DNA of 64,000 bases, taken from positions 62,001 to 126,000 of the forward strand of contig NZ_PPSM01000072.1 of NCBI RefSeq assembly GCF_002916655.1, written 5' to 3'. Shown here piece by piece: positions 16,325 through 24,907 of this stretch (its first letter is position 1; the number at the start of each line of letters is the position of its first letter). The DNA is from Novosphingobium sp. HII-3. Its GTDB lineage: Bacteria > Pseudomonadota > Alphaproteobacteria > Sphingomonadales > Sphingomonadaceae. The position numbers were made by a program, and so were the translations under genes. The notes under the pieces are model-generated. The model did no database searches, was not told where the DNA came from, and saw only the letters and a program-made list of their open reading frames with translations.

Positions 16325-16990
16325 CTACTGCCAGAGCCGGGTTCGAAACCATTTTGTGACGACGTACTTCACGCCGCGCAGCACCGGTCGCGCGGCGTGC
16401 ATCGTCCACGGATTCGGCGTGCCATCCGGCTGGGCGTTGTTCCACAAGAGCAGCGTGCCGGTCCGGGGCGGAATGCTCAGCGCGACCCGCGTAAAATCCG
16501 TGGTGCCGCCTTCATCGACCGCGTTGAGGTAGACCATCGCAGTCCAGCTGCGCTGCCCGCCGCAGCGCCGTTCCTGGCGCCAGTAGCTGGCGTCGGTATC
16601 GAACCAGTCGCAATGCTCATTGAAGAACTGGCCGCAGGTGTATCGCTGACCCTGCGCGGCCTCGCCCCAGGTGGCGGCGATGCCGGTGATGGCCGAAAGC
16701 TTCCTTTCAAGCCGGCGCACACAGAGAGCACCGGCGTCGATATCGCCCGAGTAGCTCGTTCGGTAATCCGGCCAGAGGTCCTGCTCGACGAGGCTTGACG
16801 GAGTGGCCACCGCATCGATCAGGGCGATGAGACGGGCGCAGGTGGCGGCGGGAAGAAAGTTATCGATCGCATAGATCTCCGCCCGTTCCTCCGGCAGGCG
16901 GCGGGCAAGCGGCTGGAGCGAGAGACGCTCGCGAACAGTCGCGCCGATCCGGGCAAGGGCCTTTCGGTCAGGATGAACGGCAGTCGCCAT
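16325..16990 (-). CDS. 2-oxoglutarate/Fe(II) dioxygenase, prolyl 4-hydroxylase type
   Basis: A 221-residue protein with the P4Hc double-stranded beta-helix. The iron triad is His126 and Asp128 in EHCDWFD and His198 in WTMHAARP. A basic residue for the 2-oxoglutarate carboxylate lies in RGVKYVVTKWF (Lys208 or Arg206). The core lines WTAMVYLNAVDEGGTTDF and GTLLLWNN are typical of this family, which hydroxylates prolines or other residues of proteins. Start ATG 16990 gives MATAVHP. Its target is unknown. Confidence 0.88.
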   Translation of the reverse strand: MATAVHPDRKALARIGATVRERLSLQPLARRLPEERAEIYAIDNFLPAATCARLIALIDAVATPSSLVEQDLWPDYRTSYSGDIDAGALCVRRLERKLSAITGIAATWGEAAQGQRYTCGQFFNEHCDWFDTDASYWRQERRCGGQRSWTAMVYLNAVDEGGTTDFTRVALSIPPRTGTLLLWNNAQPDGTPNPWTMHAARPVLRGVKYVVTKWFRTRLWQ

Positions 16991-17073
16991 GACGCCGCAG
17001 AGTATCCGGATCTTGGGCGGGATCAATGCCTGCTACAGCTATCGGCCGGGCGGCATGGGGTAAGTCAAAGGAA

Positions 17074-17100
17074 AACTCCCGGAGGCATCCTCCGGGAGTT
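17074..17100 (-). terminator. Terminator of the RcnB-like gene
   Basis: A perfect 12-bp stem (17074-17085 with 17089-17100) with a three-base loop is followed on the minus strand by a T-rich tail. It lies 29 bases after the end of the leftward RcnB-like gene. Confidence 0.85.
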
Positions 17101-17128
17101 CGATCAGGGCATCAGTGGCGGTCTCGTC

Positions 17129-18043
17129 TTACCAGAAGAAATCGTAAATCACGTCGACCACCTGGCCGCTGTAGATGTCCACCAGCATGACGTCGTCGTA
17201 GTAACGGATCCAACGGTAGGGGCCATAGACCGGCGGCAGGCGGTACTGCCACGGATCGTTGATCCAGTAGCGGTTGCCGTAGAACATCGAGCCGAGAGAG
17301 AAGCCGATGCTCACCCGTCGATAGGCGTAGCCGCTGTAGGGCGCGTAGTAGCGGCCCGGCCGGTAGATGCCGCGATTGCGGTCGCGGTAGCGCTGCCAGT
17401 CGTACCGGTTGTCACGCCGCCAGTCGTTGCGGTTCCAGGCCTGATAGCGACCGCCGTCGCTGTTGCGCCAGCGCTCGTTGCCCCGCGAGTCATTGTCGCG
17501 TCGGTCGTTGTCCCGCCAGCGGTCATTGTCGCGTCGGTCGTTATCTGCGCGCCAGGCGGGATTGCGGTTGCGATCGCCGTCTTGGCGACGATCATTATCC
17601 GCCCGCCAGGACGGTCCTCGGTCGCGGCCATCATTGCCGCGGTCCGGACGCTGACTGCGGTCGCCCCCGGGCCGGCCGCTCTGCCAGCTGCCGCGCGGGT
17701 CGTTCGGGCGTTGCACCTGCACCTGCCGCTGCTCGCGCTCGCGTGCCTGGCGAAGCTGCGTCCCCAGATCGACACGCGCGTTCTCCCGCGGTGCCTGGAA
17801 AATGCGCTGCGGCTGCTGCGCCCGCTGAGGGCGCTGTGCAGGCTGAGGGCGCTGTGCAGGCTGCGCCCGTTGCGGCGGTGCGCTGCGTCGCTCGCCGAAG
17901 CCGCCGCCGCGCTGCGGGCGTTCCGCACGCGCGCCGCCCCGATCATCGCGCTGCGCGAAGCTGGGGGGAGCGAAGCTGGTCACCGCAAGCGCCATCGCGG
18001 CGGCGGTGAGCATCGCTCCTGTCTTCCTGTTAATCTTTGCCAT
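17129..18043 (-). CDS. RcnB-family secreted protein with repetitive Arg/Asp/Gln-rich middle
   Basis: A 304-residue exported protein. A signal peptide ends at about residue 31 (SFAPPSFAQ). A long, strongly charged, disordered middle (about 32-215) has P-Q-R/A-Q-R-P repeats, then R-R-D-N-D-R-W repeats. The C-terminal domain (about 230-304) contains Y-R-L-P-P and G-P-Y-R-W-I-R-Y-Y-D-D-V-M-L-V-D, as in RcnB. E. coli RcnB is a small periplasmic nickel/cobalt homeostasis protein; here only the C-terminal domain is shared, so the function is open. Start ATG 18043 has TTTGGAGAA upstream. Confidence 0.78.
   Translation of the reverse strand: MAKINRKTGAMLTAAAMALAVTSFAPPSFAQRDDRGGARAERPQRGGGFGERRSAPPQRAQPAQRPQPAQRPQRAQQPQRIFQAPRENARVDLGTQLRQAREREQRQVQVQRPNDPRGSWQSGRPGGDRSQRPDRGNDGRDRGPSWRADNDRRQDGDRNRNPAWRADNDRRDNDRWRDNDRRDNDSRGNERWRNSDGGRYQAWNRNDWRRDNRYDWQRYRDRNRGIYRPGRYYAPYSGYAYRRVSIGFSLGSMFYGNRYWINDPWQYRLPPVYGPYRWIRYYDDVMLVDIYSGQVVDVIYDFFW
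17489..17542 (+). repeat. 21-bp direct repeat, period 33, inside the RcnB-like gene
   Basis: The same 21 bases occur at 17489-17509 and 17522-17542. They encode the repeated Asn-Asp-Arg-Arg-Asp-Asn-Asp block in the disordered middle of the RcnB-like protein. Confidence 0.85.
17824..17859 (+). repeat. Perfect 18-bp tandem duplication inside the RcnB-like gene
   Basis: Bases 17824-17841 are repeated exactly at 17842-17859, producing the duplicated Pro-Ala-Gln-Arg-Pro-Gln unit. Perfect identity at DNA level points to a recent or slippage-prone duplication that can change protein length. Confidence 0.9.
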
Positions 18044-18175
18044 GTTCCGGTTCTCCAAACCGAATTGCCGGACGGCGATCGCGGCTCATCGTGAAATGTT
18101 TCTAGCACTCTCGCGCTGTCGCATAGGTGAACCGTCTCGTAGCCTCCCGTTCAGCGTTGGATTGCTGAAAATGAA

Positions 18176-18207
18176 TGAGCCGCCGTCCGCATCCGGACGA
18201 CGGCTCA
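18176..18207 (-). terminator. Terminator of ettA
   Basis: A 14-bp stem with one mismatch (18176-18189 with 18194-18207) and a four-base loop. On the minus strand it is followed by a T-rich stretch, 25 bases beyond the ettA stop. Confidence 0.75.
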
Positions 18208-18231
18208 CTATCGTTTCGCTTGAGGCGAGGA

Positions 18232-19911
18232 TCAGCGGGTGAGTTTCTTATACGCGAGACGGGTCGGACGATCCGCTGCGTCACCCAGGCGACGACGCTT
18301 GTCCTCTTCGTACGCGGCGAAGTTACCTTCGAACCACTCGACATGGCTGTCGCCTTCGAACGCCAGGATGTGCGTTGCGAGACGATCGAGGAAGAAGCGG
18401 TCGTGGCTGATGACCACGGCGCAGCCAGCGAAGTTCTCGATCGCCTCTTCCAGCGCCGCCAGCGTCTCGACGTCGAGGTCGTTGGTCGGTTCGTCAAGCA
18501 GCAGTACGTTGCCGCCCTGCTTGAGCATCTTGGCGAGGTGAACGCGGTTGCGCTCACCACCCGACAGCTTGCCGACGTTCTTCTGCTGGTCCTGACCCTT
18601 GAAGTTAAACGCACCCACGTAGGCGCGGGTCGACATGTCGTGACCGTTGACCTTCATGTAGTCCAGCTTGTCCGAGATCTCCTCCCAGACGTTGTTGGAT
18701 CCGTCCAGGTGATCGCGGTTCTGGTCAACGTAGCCGAGGTGGACGGTCGAACCGATCTCGATCTCGCCCGAGTCCGGCGTCTCCTGGCCGGTGATGAGCT
18801 TGAACAGGGTCGACTTGCCCGCGCCGTTGGGGCCGATGACCCCGACGATGCCGCCCGGCGGGAGGATGAACGAGAGGTCCTCGAACAGCAGCTTGTCGCC
18901 GAAGGCCTTGGAGATGTTCTTCGCCTCGATGACCTTGCCGCCAAGACGCTCGGGAACTTGGATGACGATCTGCGCCGAGCCGGGCTTGCGGTTGTCCTGC
19001 GCGGCCACCAGTTCCTCGAACTTCTTGATACGGGCCTTGGACTTGGTCTGGCGGCCCTTGGTTCCGGCGCGGATCCACTCGAGTTCGTCGTTGATCGCCT
19101 TCTGACGGCCGGACGCCTCGCGGTCCTCCTGCGCCAGGCGCTTTGCCTTCTTCTCGAGGTAGGTCGAATAGTTGCCCTCGTAGGGGAAGTACTTTCCGCG
19201 GTCGAGCTCCAGAATCCAGCCCACCACATTGTCGAGGAAGTAGCGGTCGTGGGTGATCATCAGCACCGCGCCGTGGTATTCCTTGAGGTGGTTTTCCAGC
19301 CAGTTCACGCTTTCGGCGTCAAGGTGGTTGGTTGGTTCGTCCAGCAGCAGGATGTCGGGCTTCTGGATGAGGAGGCGGGTCAGCGCGATGCGGCGCTTCT
19401 CACCGCCCGAAAGGCTTTCGACTTCCCAGTCGCCCGGAGGGCAGCGCAGCGCTTCCATCGCGACTTCAAGCTGGTTGTCGAGCGACCAGCCGTCGACCGC
19501 GTCGATCTGGTCCTGAAGCGTGCCCATCTCCTCCATGAGCGCGTCGAAATCGACGTCCGCCGGCGGATCGCCCATGATCATCGAGATTTCGTTGAAGCGA
19601 TCGAGCTTGTCCGCGATCTCGCGCGCGCCGTCCTTGACGTTCTCAAGTACGGTCTTGCTGGGATCGAGCTGCGGCTCCTGCGGCAGGTAGCCAACGGTGA
19701 TGTTCTCACCTGCCCAGGCTTCGCCGGTGAAGTCGGTGTCGATGCCGGCCATGATCTTCATCAGGGTCGACTTGCCGGCGCCGTTGGGGCCGACGATGCC
19801 GATCTTGGCGCCCTGGTAGAACTGGAGGCTGATGTTGCTGAGTACCGGCTTCTGGGCTGCCGGGAAGGTCTTGGTCATGCCCTTCATGACATAGGCGTAT
19901 TGGGCGGCCAT
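18232..19911 (-). CDS. ettA: Energy-dependent translational throttle protein EttA
   Basis: A 559-residue ABC-F protein with two ATPase cassettes. Each has a Walker A VGPNGAGKST/IGPNGAGKST, signatures LSGGEKRR and LSGGERNR, and Walker B LLLDEPTNHLD and LLLDEPTNDLD. The linker between them carries the P-site tRNA interaction motif region (KKFEELVAAQ). It has no membrane segments. EttA binds the ribosomal E site and gates the first elongation steps according to the ADP/ATP ratio. Length and N-terminus (AAQYAYVMKGM) fit the family exactly. The start has AGGAAC upstream. Confidence 0.96.
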   Translation of the reverse strand: MAAQYAYVMKGMTKTFPAAQKPVLSNISLQFYQGAKIGIVGPNGAGKSTLMKIMAGIDTDFTGEAWAGENITVGYLPQEPQLDPSKTVLENVKDGAREIADKLDRFNEISMIMGDPPADVDFDALMEEMGTLQDQIDAVDGWSLDNQLEVAMEALRCPPGDWEVESLSGGEKRRIALTRLLIQKPDILLLDEPTNHLDAESVNWLENHLKEYHGAVLMITHDRYFLDNVVGWILELDRGKYFPYEGNYSTYLEKKAKRLAQEDREASGRQKAINDELEWIRAGTKGRQTKSKARIKKFEELVAAQDNRKPGSAQIVIQVPERLGGKVIEAKNISKAFGDKLLFEDLSFILPPGGIVGVIGPNGAGKSTLFKLITGQETPDSGEIEIGSTVHLGYVDQNRDHLDGSNNVWEEISDKLDYMKVNGHDMSTRAYVGAFNFKGQDQQKNVGKLSGGERNRVHLAKMLKQGGNVLLLDEPTNDLDVETLAALEEAIENFAGCAVVISHDRFFLDRLATHILAFEGDSHVEWFEGNFAAYEEDKRRRLGDAADRPTRLAYKKLTR

Positions 19912-20128
19912 CGGGTTCCTCTGGATGGAAATTCGAGTACGTGGAAGTTGGTCGTCGCTCTACAGGCGCGAGCCGGAGTTGCCAAGGGTGAGGGGGCACC
20001 GCGTGGGGTGCGGGCGACCGACCCGGATTTCCCGCTGCAGCTCACCGGTTGCAAGCCGCGTCCCGGCGGACAATCCGGACCTTCATCAAAGCTTGGCAGC
20101 TACTTGTTGCTCCGGTAGCACCTCTTGC

Positions 20129-21499
20129 ATGAACACACTCCGAACCGCTCGCGCGACCCTCGCCGCAGTCGCCCTTTCCGCCGCCATTCCCGCACTTGCG
20201 GCCCCGCAGCAGGGCAGCGGCGTGGCTTGGGACATCGTCGAAGGCCTGACGACCGAGATCGGCCCGCGCCCGGCGGGTTCGCCGGCCGAGAAGGCCGCGC
20301 GCGAGTGGGGCGCGGCGAAGCTGAAGGATCTCGGCTTCCAGAACGTGCGGATCGAGGACTTCGTCACCCGCACCTGGACTCGTGGCGCGGAAAGCGCGAC
20401 GCTGACCGCGCCTTACACGCAGCCGCTCGTGATCACGGCGTTGGGCTTTTCGGTGCCCACGGCCAAGGCCGGGCTGAAGGCCGAACTCGTCTACTTCCCG
20501 ACCCTGGCGGCGCTAGAGGCGGCGCCGGACGGTTCGCTGAAGGGGAAGGTCGCCTTCATCGACCACGCCATGCGCCCCGCCCAGGATGGCTCGGGGTACG
20601 GTCCCTATGGCGCAGTGCGCCGTCAAGGGCCCAGCGTAGCCGCCCGCAAGGGCGCGGCGGCCGTCGTCATCCGCTCGGCCGGCACGGACCGCCACCGCAA
20701 CCCGCACACCGGCGTGACCGTATTCGCGAGCGATGTGAAGCCGATCCCGGCGGGCGCGGTATCGAACCCCGATGCCGATCTCGTCGCGCGGATCGCGGCG
20801 CGCGGCAAGCCGCTCGCGATCGACCTCACGCTGACGGGGGCTCCGTTCCCCAATGCGCCCTCGGGCAATGTCATCGCGGACTTGCCCGGAAGGGACCCGA
20901 CGCTGCCGATCATCGTCATCGCGTGCCATCTGGATTCCTGGGATCTGGGCACCGGTGCGGTGGATGACGCTTCAGGCTGCGGGATCATCACTGCGGCGGC
21001 CCTTGCTGCGCAGAAAGACGGTCAGGCCCTGCGCACGATCCGCGTGCTCTGGTCCGGGAACGAGGAAATGGGTGTGGGCGGCGGTGGCGGCGGCGATCAT
21101 TATGCGAAGGTCCATGGCACCGAGCCTCATGCCCTTGCGATGGAAAGCGACTTCGGCGCCGACCGCGTTTGGCAGGTCAAGTTCGCGGCGGCGCCTGAAA
21201 ACAAGCCGCTCGTGGCTGCGGTGACGGCAGCGCTTTGGCCCATGGGTATCGTGCCGCACGAGGGCCCGGCCGACGGTGGAGCGGATGTCGCCGCCATCAT
21301 CAAGGCGCAGGATCTGGCCGTGATCGATCTCGGCCAGGACGGGACGCACTACTTCGACCTGCATCACACGCCGGACGACACCCTGGACAAGGTCGACCCC
21401 GCAGCCCTGCAGCAGAACGTCGATGCCTGGACGGCCGTGCTCAAGGTCGTGGCAAATACGCCCGGCGTGATCGGCAAGGCGCCGTCGTCGGCGCAGTAG
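20129..21499 (+). CDS. Exported M28-family metallopeptidase
   Basis: A 456-residue peptidase with a signal peptide (AALSAAIPALAAP region, cleavage near residue 27). All co-catalytic zinc ligands of the M28 family are present: His267 in CHLDSWD, Asp279/Asp280 in VDDASG, catalytic Glu312 and ligand Glu313 in GNEEMG, Asp341 in ESDFGAD, and His412/413 in LHHTPDDT. A PA-like insert (about 130-240, up to the SGNVIADLPG strand) precedes the catalytic core. It is predicted to release amino acids from peptides in the periplasm. ATG 20129 starts the signal peptide. Confidence 0.9.
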   Translation: MNTLRTARATLAAVALSAAIPALAAPQQGSGVAWDIVEGLTTEIGPRPAGSPAEKAAREWGAAKLKDLGFQNVRIEDFVTRTWTRGAESATLTAPYTQPLVITALGFSVPTAKAGLKAELVYFPTLAALEAAPDGSLKGKVAFIDHAMRPAQDGSGYGPYGAVRRQGPSVAARKGAAAVVIRSAGTDRHRNPHTGVTVFASDVKPIPAGAVSNPDADLVARIAARGKPLAIDLTLTGAPFPNAPSGNVIADLPGRDPTLPIIVIACHLDSWDLGTGAVDDASGCGIITAAALAAQKDGQALRTIRVLWSGNEEMGVGGGGGGDHYAKVHGTEPHALAMESDFGADRVWQVKFAAAPENKPLVAAVTAALWPMGIVPHEGPADGGADVAAIIKAQDLAVIDLGQDGTHYFDLHHTPDDTLDKVDPAALQQNVDAWTAVLKVVANTPGVIGKAPSSAQ

Positions 21500-21502
21500 G
21501 CC

Positions 21503-21537
21503 GGATCGTTTTCCCCGGCGCTCCGGCACGATCCTTT
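21503..21537 (+). terminator. Probable terminator after the M28 peptidase
   Basis: GGATCGT (21503-21509) pairs with ACGATCC (21528-21534) and encloses a small CCGG/CCGG hairpin. TTT follows. It lies between the convergent peptidase and CoA-lyase genes. Confidence 0.5.
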
Positions 21538-21563
21538 CGTCGCAAGAGCGCCCGGGGGCTGGT

Positions 21564-22442
21564 TCAGCGGCCGGACGCGGCGATCTGCTCGGCCATGGCG
21601 ACGAGGCGTCTGGCCTGGTCGAGATGAAGAAGCTCTGTCATCTTGCCGTTGACCTGGATGGCGCCCTTGCCCTCGTTTTCCGGCGCGGCAAAAGCCGCAA
21701 TGACGGCGCAGGCCCAGGCCAGATCGGCTTCGCTGGGGGAAAAGGTGGCGTTGCACGGTTCGATCTGAGCGGGATGAATGAGGCTCTTGCCGTCGAACCC
21801 GAAGAGCAGGCCCTGCCGCGCCTCTGAAGCGAAGACATCGAGATCCCGGAATTCGTTGCAGACCCCATCGAGAATGGCAAGGCCGTGCATGCGCGCGGCC
21901 GCGACCGCCTGCGAGAGGAACGGCAGGAACGGTGTCCGCTCCGGCGTGAGCTGGGCCCGCATCTCCTTGGCAAGATCGTTTGTTCCCATGATCCAGAGCG
22001 AAAGCCGGGTGGAGCTCGCCCTGGCTGCGATCGGCTCCAGCGCAAGGACGCTGGCGCAAGTCTCGATCATGGCCCACAACTGCAGCGATGGCGGTGCCGA
22101 GGCGAGCGCATCTTCGTACCGATCGAGGTCGCCCGGGCCGTTCACCTTTGGCACGAGCACCGCGTCCACTCTCGATGCTGCGGCCGCGGCAAGATCGGCG
22201 GCGCCCCATTCGGTGTCGAGGCTGTTAGTGCGAATAGCCACTTCCCTGTGACCGAAGCCACCTTCCTCTACGGCTGCAACGGCGGCGGCGCGCGCTTCGG
22301 CCTTCGCCTCCGGGGCGACCGCGTCCTCAAGGTCGAGTATCACGACGTCGCAAGAGAGAGTGCGCGCCTTCGAAATTGCCTTGGCGTTCGAGGCAGGAAG
22401 ATAAAGCGCGCTGCGACGCGGGCGATCTGTGGCTGAAGTCAT
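21564..22442 (-). CDS. HpcH/HpaI aldolase / CitE-like CoA-ester lyase
   Basis: A 292-residue TIM-barrel protein of the citrate lyase beta/malyl-CoA lyase family. The beginning RRSALYLPASNAKAISKA, then VILDLEDAVAPEAK, the mid-region VLVPKVNGPGDL and the C-terminal GKSLIHPAQIE are family hallmarks (Mg-binding acids and CoA contacts). It probably cleaves or forms a 3-hydroxyacyl- or malyl-type CoA ester. The exact substrate is not predictable. Start ATG 22442 has AGGAAAG upstream. It lies last in a leftward run with the SDR, MFS and TetR genes, but after a 281-base gap, so co-transcription is uncertain. Confidence 0.82.
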   Translation of the reverse strand: MTSATDRPRRSALYLPASNAKAISKARTLSCDVVILDLEDAVAPEAKAEARAAAVAAVEEGGFGHREVAIRTNSLDTEWGAADLAAAAASRVDAVLVPKVNGPGDLDRYEDALASAPPSLQLWAMIETCASVLALEPIAARASSTRLSLWIMGTNDLAKEMRAQLTPERTPFLPFLSQAVAAARMHGLAILDGVCNEFRDLDVFASEARQGLLFGFDGKSLIHPAQIEPCNATFSPSEADLAWACAVIAAFAAPENEGKGAIQVNGKMTELLHLDQARRLVAMAEQIAASGR

Positions 22443-22680
22443 CGCGGGGCTTTCCTTGAACGGCAATTTGTCAGAGCTCTCTTGGAACTGGCAACCGCCG
22501 CCGGTCAAGCGGGCCTGCCGCAGCCGGCGGGGCACGGTCAAGCGAGGGTGGCTTGCAATCGTTTGCTGACGTGCTATCAAGACTGCAGCCGTAACGATCG
22601 CTTCGGCGTCGTGCGAGGAACAGGGGAGATCTCCCGTGCTCCGAGTTGCCGCGGCAGCCCTTCCAGGGTCGCACATGTCA

Positions 22681-22715
22681 CCCCGTGACCCGCTCGCGAA
22701 GCAGCGGGCGCGGGG
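22681..22715 (-). other. Strong hairpin between SDR and CoA-lyase genes
   Basis: CCCCG/CGGGG outer arms enclose CCCGCT/AGCGGG (22689-22694 with 22703-22708). There is no T run, so this may be an attenuating or mRNA-stabilising structure rather than a full terminator. The rest of the 281-base gap shows nothing recognisable. Confidence 0.4.
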
Positions 22716-22723
22716 AGACGCTG

Positions 22724-23584
22724 TCAGAGCTGGTTCAGGATGCGTTCGCTTTCCGCCCACAGCCTAGTGGCCGCTTCGTCGTTCAACGCCTGCGGTGCCG
22801 CTGGAACTTCCGTTAAATCGTGGAAATACCGGCCTCCGGGGCGTCCACCTTCGGGAGCGGTCGCAAGCCAGATGATCGTACGCGCCGCCTCTTCAGGGGG
22901 AAGCAGGTCCTGGCTCGCCATGTAGGCCTGAAGCGTCGCTTCGCCGTGGCTGGAGAAGTTGGAGCCTACCTTGCCCGGGTGCATGGCCTGCGCGACAATA
23001 CCAGAGGCAGCGACGCGCCGGTCCAGCTCACGCGTGAACAGCAAATTGGCGAGCTTCGCCTGGCAGTAGGCGTGACCCGCTGAAAAGTTCGCCGTCAGCA
23101 TCAGGTCATCCCAATTCATCGAAGGGCACTGCTCATGCGCAAGGGAGGAGACAGCAATTACCCGCACAGTTTCCGGAGAACTGTCCCTTGCCGCCGCTTC
23201 AAGAAGAGGCAGCAGTTCGCTCGTCAGCAGGAACGGGGCAAGATGGTTGGCGGCAAACGTGGCCTCGAGGCCTTCCGAGGACGTGTACAGCCCATCGCGA
23301 ATACCCCCGGCATTGTTCACCAGAACATGAACCCGAGCCGTCAATGAAGCGATTTCGCGTGCGACCCGGCGCACATCCGCCATCTCGGCGAAGTCGCCTC
23401 GCACGAAATCGACGCGAGCGCCCGGAATTGCACGAAGCTCCTTTTCCGCAGCCGCGCAGCGGTCCGGATCCCGGCCTGTCGCGATGACGTGCCAGCCTTC
23501 CCGCAGCAATTCGATGGCAGCGGCCTTGCCGATGCCGGAGCTTGCTCCGGTGATGACGGCAACCTGATCGATCGGTGAACGCAT
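22724..23584 (-). CDS. Short-chain dehydrogenase/reductase
   Basis: A 286-residue classical SDR of the retinol dehydrogenase/WW-domain oxidoreductase-like type. The cofactor motif TGASSGIG is at residues 12-19, NNAG follows at 90-93, the catalytic serine is in VSSLAH (146/147), and Tyr173 and Lys177 are in YCQAK. An arginine in ATGRD after the second strand suggests NADP preference. Start ATG 23584 has CAAGGA upstream. The MFS gene ends 25 bases before it, so the two belong to one transcript. Its likely role in the cluster is alcohol/aldehyde or ketone interconversion. Confidence 0.87.
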   Translation of the reverse strand: MRSPIDQVAVITGASSGIGKAAAIELLREGWHVIATGRDPDRCAAAEKELRAIPGARVDFVRGDFAEMADVRRVAREIASLTARVHVLVNNAGGIRDGLYTSSEGLEATFAANHLAPFLLTSELLPLLEAAARDSSPETVRVIAVSSLAHEQCPSMNWDDLMLTANFSAGHAYCQAKLANLLFTRELDRRVAASGIVAQAMHPGKVGSNFSSHGEATLQAYMASQDLLPPEEAARTIIWLATAPEGGRPGGRYFHDLTEVPAAPQALNDEAATRLWAESERILNQL

Positions 23585-23609
23585 GTGCAATCCTTGTCCG
23601 GGAGGGTGT

Positions 23610-24851
23610 TCAGAGGGATGGTGCCGCCTCAAGCGCCTGTGCCACTTCGGGCCGCTTTCCTCCCCTGCCGGTCAGGAAGAAGCATAAGGCACCGACTATG
23701 GTTATGCCGGCGGAGAAGAGCAGGAAGACGTCGAACCGCCCCGTCGACCGCAAGGTGGAGCTCAGCAGCACCGCTCCTACTGCGGTGGCCAACCCCATCG
23801 ACGCGATCAGGAAGCTGTAGACGAGGCTGAAGTGAGACACGTCGAAGGTTCGCGAGGCAACATAGGCGCCGATGTCGCCTTCGGCTCCCTGGGCCAGGCC
23901 GACGAGAAGAACCGCAGACGTCAGAAGCCAGGACTGGTCAGCAGGCGAGGCGAGGATCAGAAACCCTACAGCCGGCAGGCCGAGGGCCGTCAGCGCCACG
24001 GCTTGCGGGGAACACTTGTCCAGCGCCAGCCCGCTGGCGAACCGGCCGATTATCACGCCCACGGCATAGACGGAAATGATCCAGGTGGCGAACTGGCCCG
24101 ACGCTCCGCTTTCGACAAGGACGAGCTTCAGCTGTGAGGACACCAGAACGGTCGGTACGTTGCAGAAAAACATGCCCGCCACGATGAGGACGAAGGCCGG
24201 GCGTCGGACCAGTTGTACGAACTGCGGCCAGGTGATCGCCGGCGCCTTCTTTCCGGACGGGCTTGGGTCTTTTGGCCTTTCGCGCCCCACGAGCAGGATC
24301 GCAGCGATGCCACCCAGAGCCGAAATCGCCGCAAGAAGATGATATCCTGCGCGCCAGCCCTCCGCGTCGATCACCTGGCCCACCAGCGGAACAACCGCGG
24401 CACCGATCAGGGGAGGGCCGCTCATCAGAACCGACAGCGCCATACCCCGTGCCGCATCGAACTTCTGAATGACGACCCGTGTGAACACGAGTGTTGTGGT
24501 GAGGACGCCGAACAGGTTCTGGAACACTGTGATCGCGAAGAACTGGTAGATGTGGCCGGTCATAAAGCTGAACGCGATGAAGCTGGCCGGCATCGCAATG
24601 AAGCCGATCGAGGCTGAAACCCGTGCTCCGTAGCGATCGACGAACCGGCCCCAGAAGGGCACGGTGAACATGGTTGCAAGGCCGAGCGTTCCGACAAGGG
24701 CAAAGCGGGATTTTTCCCAGCCGAAGGCCGCGATCAGTTCAGGCGCGAACAGATTGATCATGTAGTGGTTCAGCGCGGCTCCGAGCGCCACGCCCAGCGC
24801 CGCGCCAAGCAGCGTCGTCCAGTTGACCTGGAATTCCCTCAGGTACGTCAC
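23610..24851 (-). CDS. MFS transporter (monocarboxylate/oxalate-formate antiporter-like)
   Basis: A 413-residue transporter with 12 predicted helices in two halves joined by a loop near residues 195-215 (RERPKDPSPSGKKAP). The motif A region between helices 2 and 3 is GRFVDRYGARVS. It starts at GTG 24851, which has a clear GGGAGAG ribosome site. It lies between the TetR gene and the SDR gene. Resemblance to the organic-acid branch of the superfamily (N-H-Y-M-I-N-L-F, then WEKSRFALVG) suggests import of a carboxylate for the enzymes of this cluster; that is an inference. Confidence 0.82.
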   Translation of the reverse strand: MTYLREFQVNWTTLLGAALGVALGAALNHYMINLFAPELIAAFGWEKSRFALVGTLGLATMFTVPFWGRFVDRYGARVSASIGFIAMPASFIAFSFMTGHIYQFFAITVFQNLFGVLTTTLVFTRVVIQKFDAARGMALSVLMSGPPLIGAAVVPLVGQVIDAEGWRAGYHLLAAISALGGIAAILLVGRERPKDPSPSGKKAPAITWPQFVQLVRRPAFVLIVAGMFFCNVPTVLVSSQLKLVLVESGASGQFATWIISVYAVGVIIGRFASGLALDKCSPQAVALTALGLPAVGFLILASPADQSWLLTSAVLLVGLAQGAEGDIGAYVASRTFDVSHFSLVYSFLIASMGLATAVGAVLLSSTLRSTGRFDVFLLFSAGITIVGALCFFLTGRGGKRPEVAQALEAAPSL

Positions 24852-24907
24852 GTGCGTTCTCTCCCATGATGCGCCCGTTTTCGGGTCGCCGGTGGCTTCA
24901 GGTCAGA

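Noticed and set aside
16338..16352. GGTTCGAAACC, like a tRNA T-loop
   Set aside because: It encodes the end of the 2OG-Fe(II) oxygenase; no acceptor or anticodon stem surrounds it.
18175..20118. 647-codon frame antisense to ettA
   Set aside because: Mirror of the highly conserved ettA codons; composition (Val/Leu/Asp/Arg-rich) is typical of an antisense artefact.
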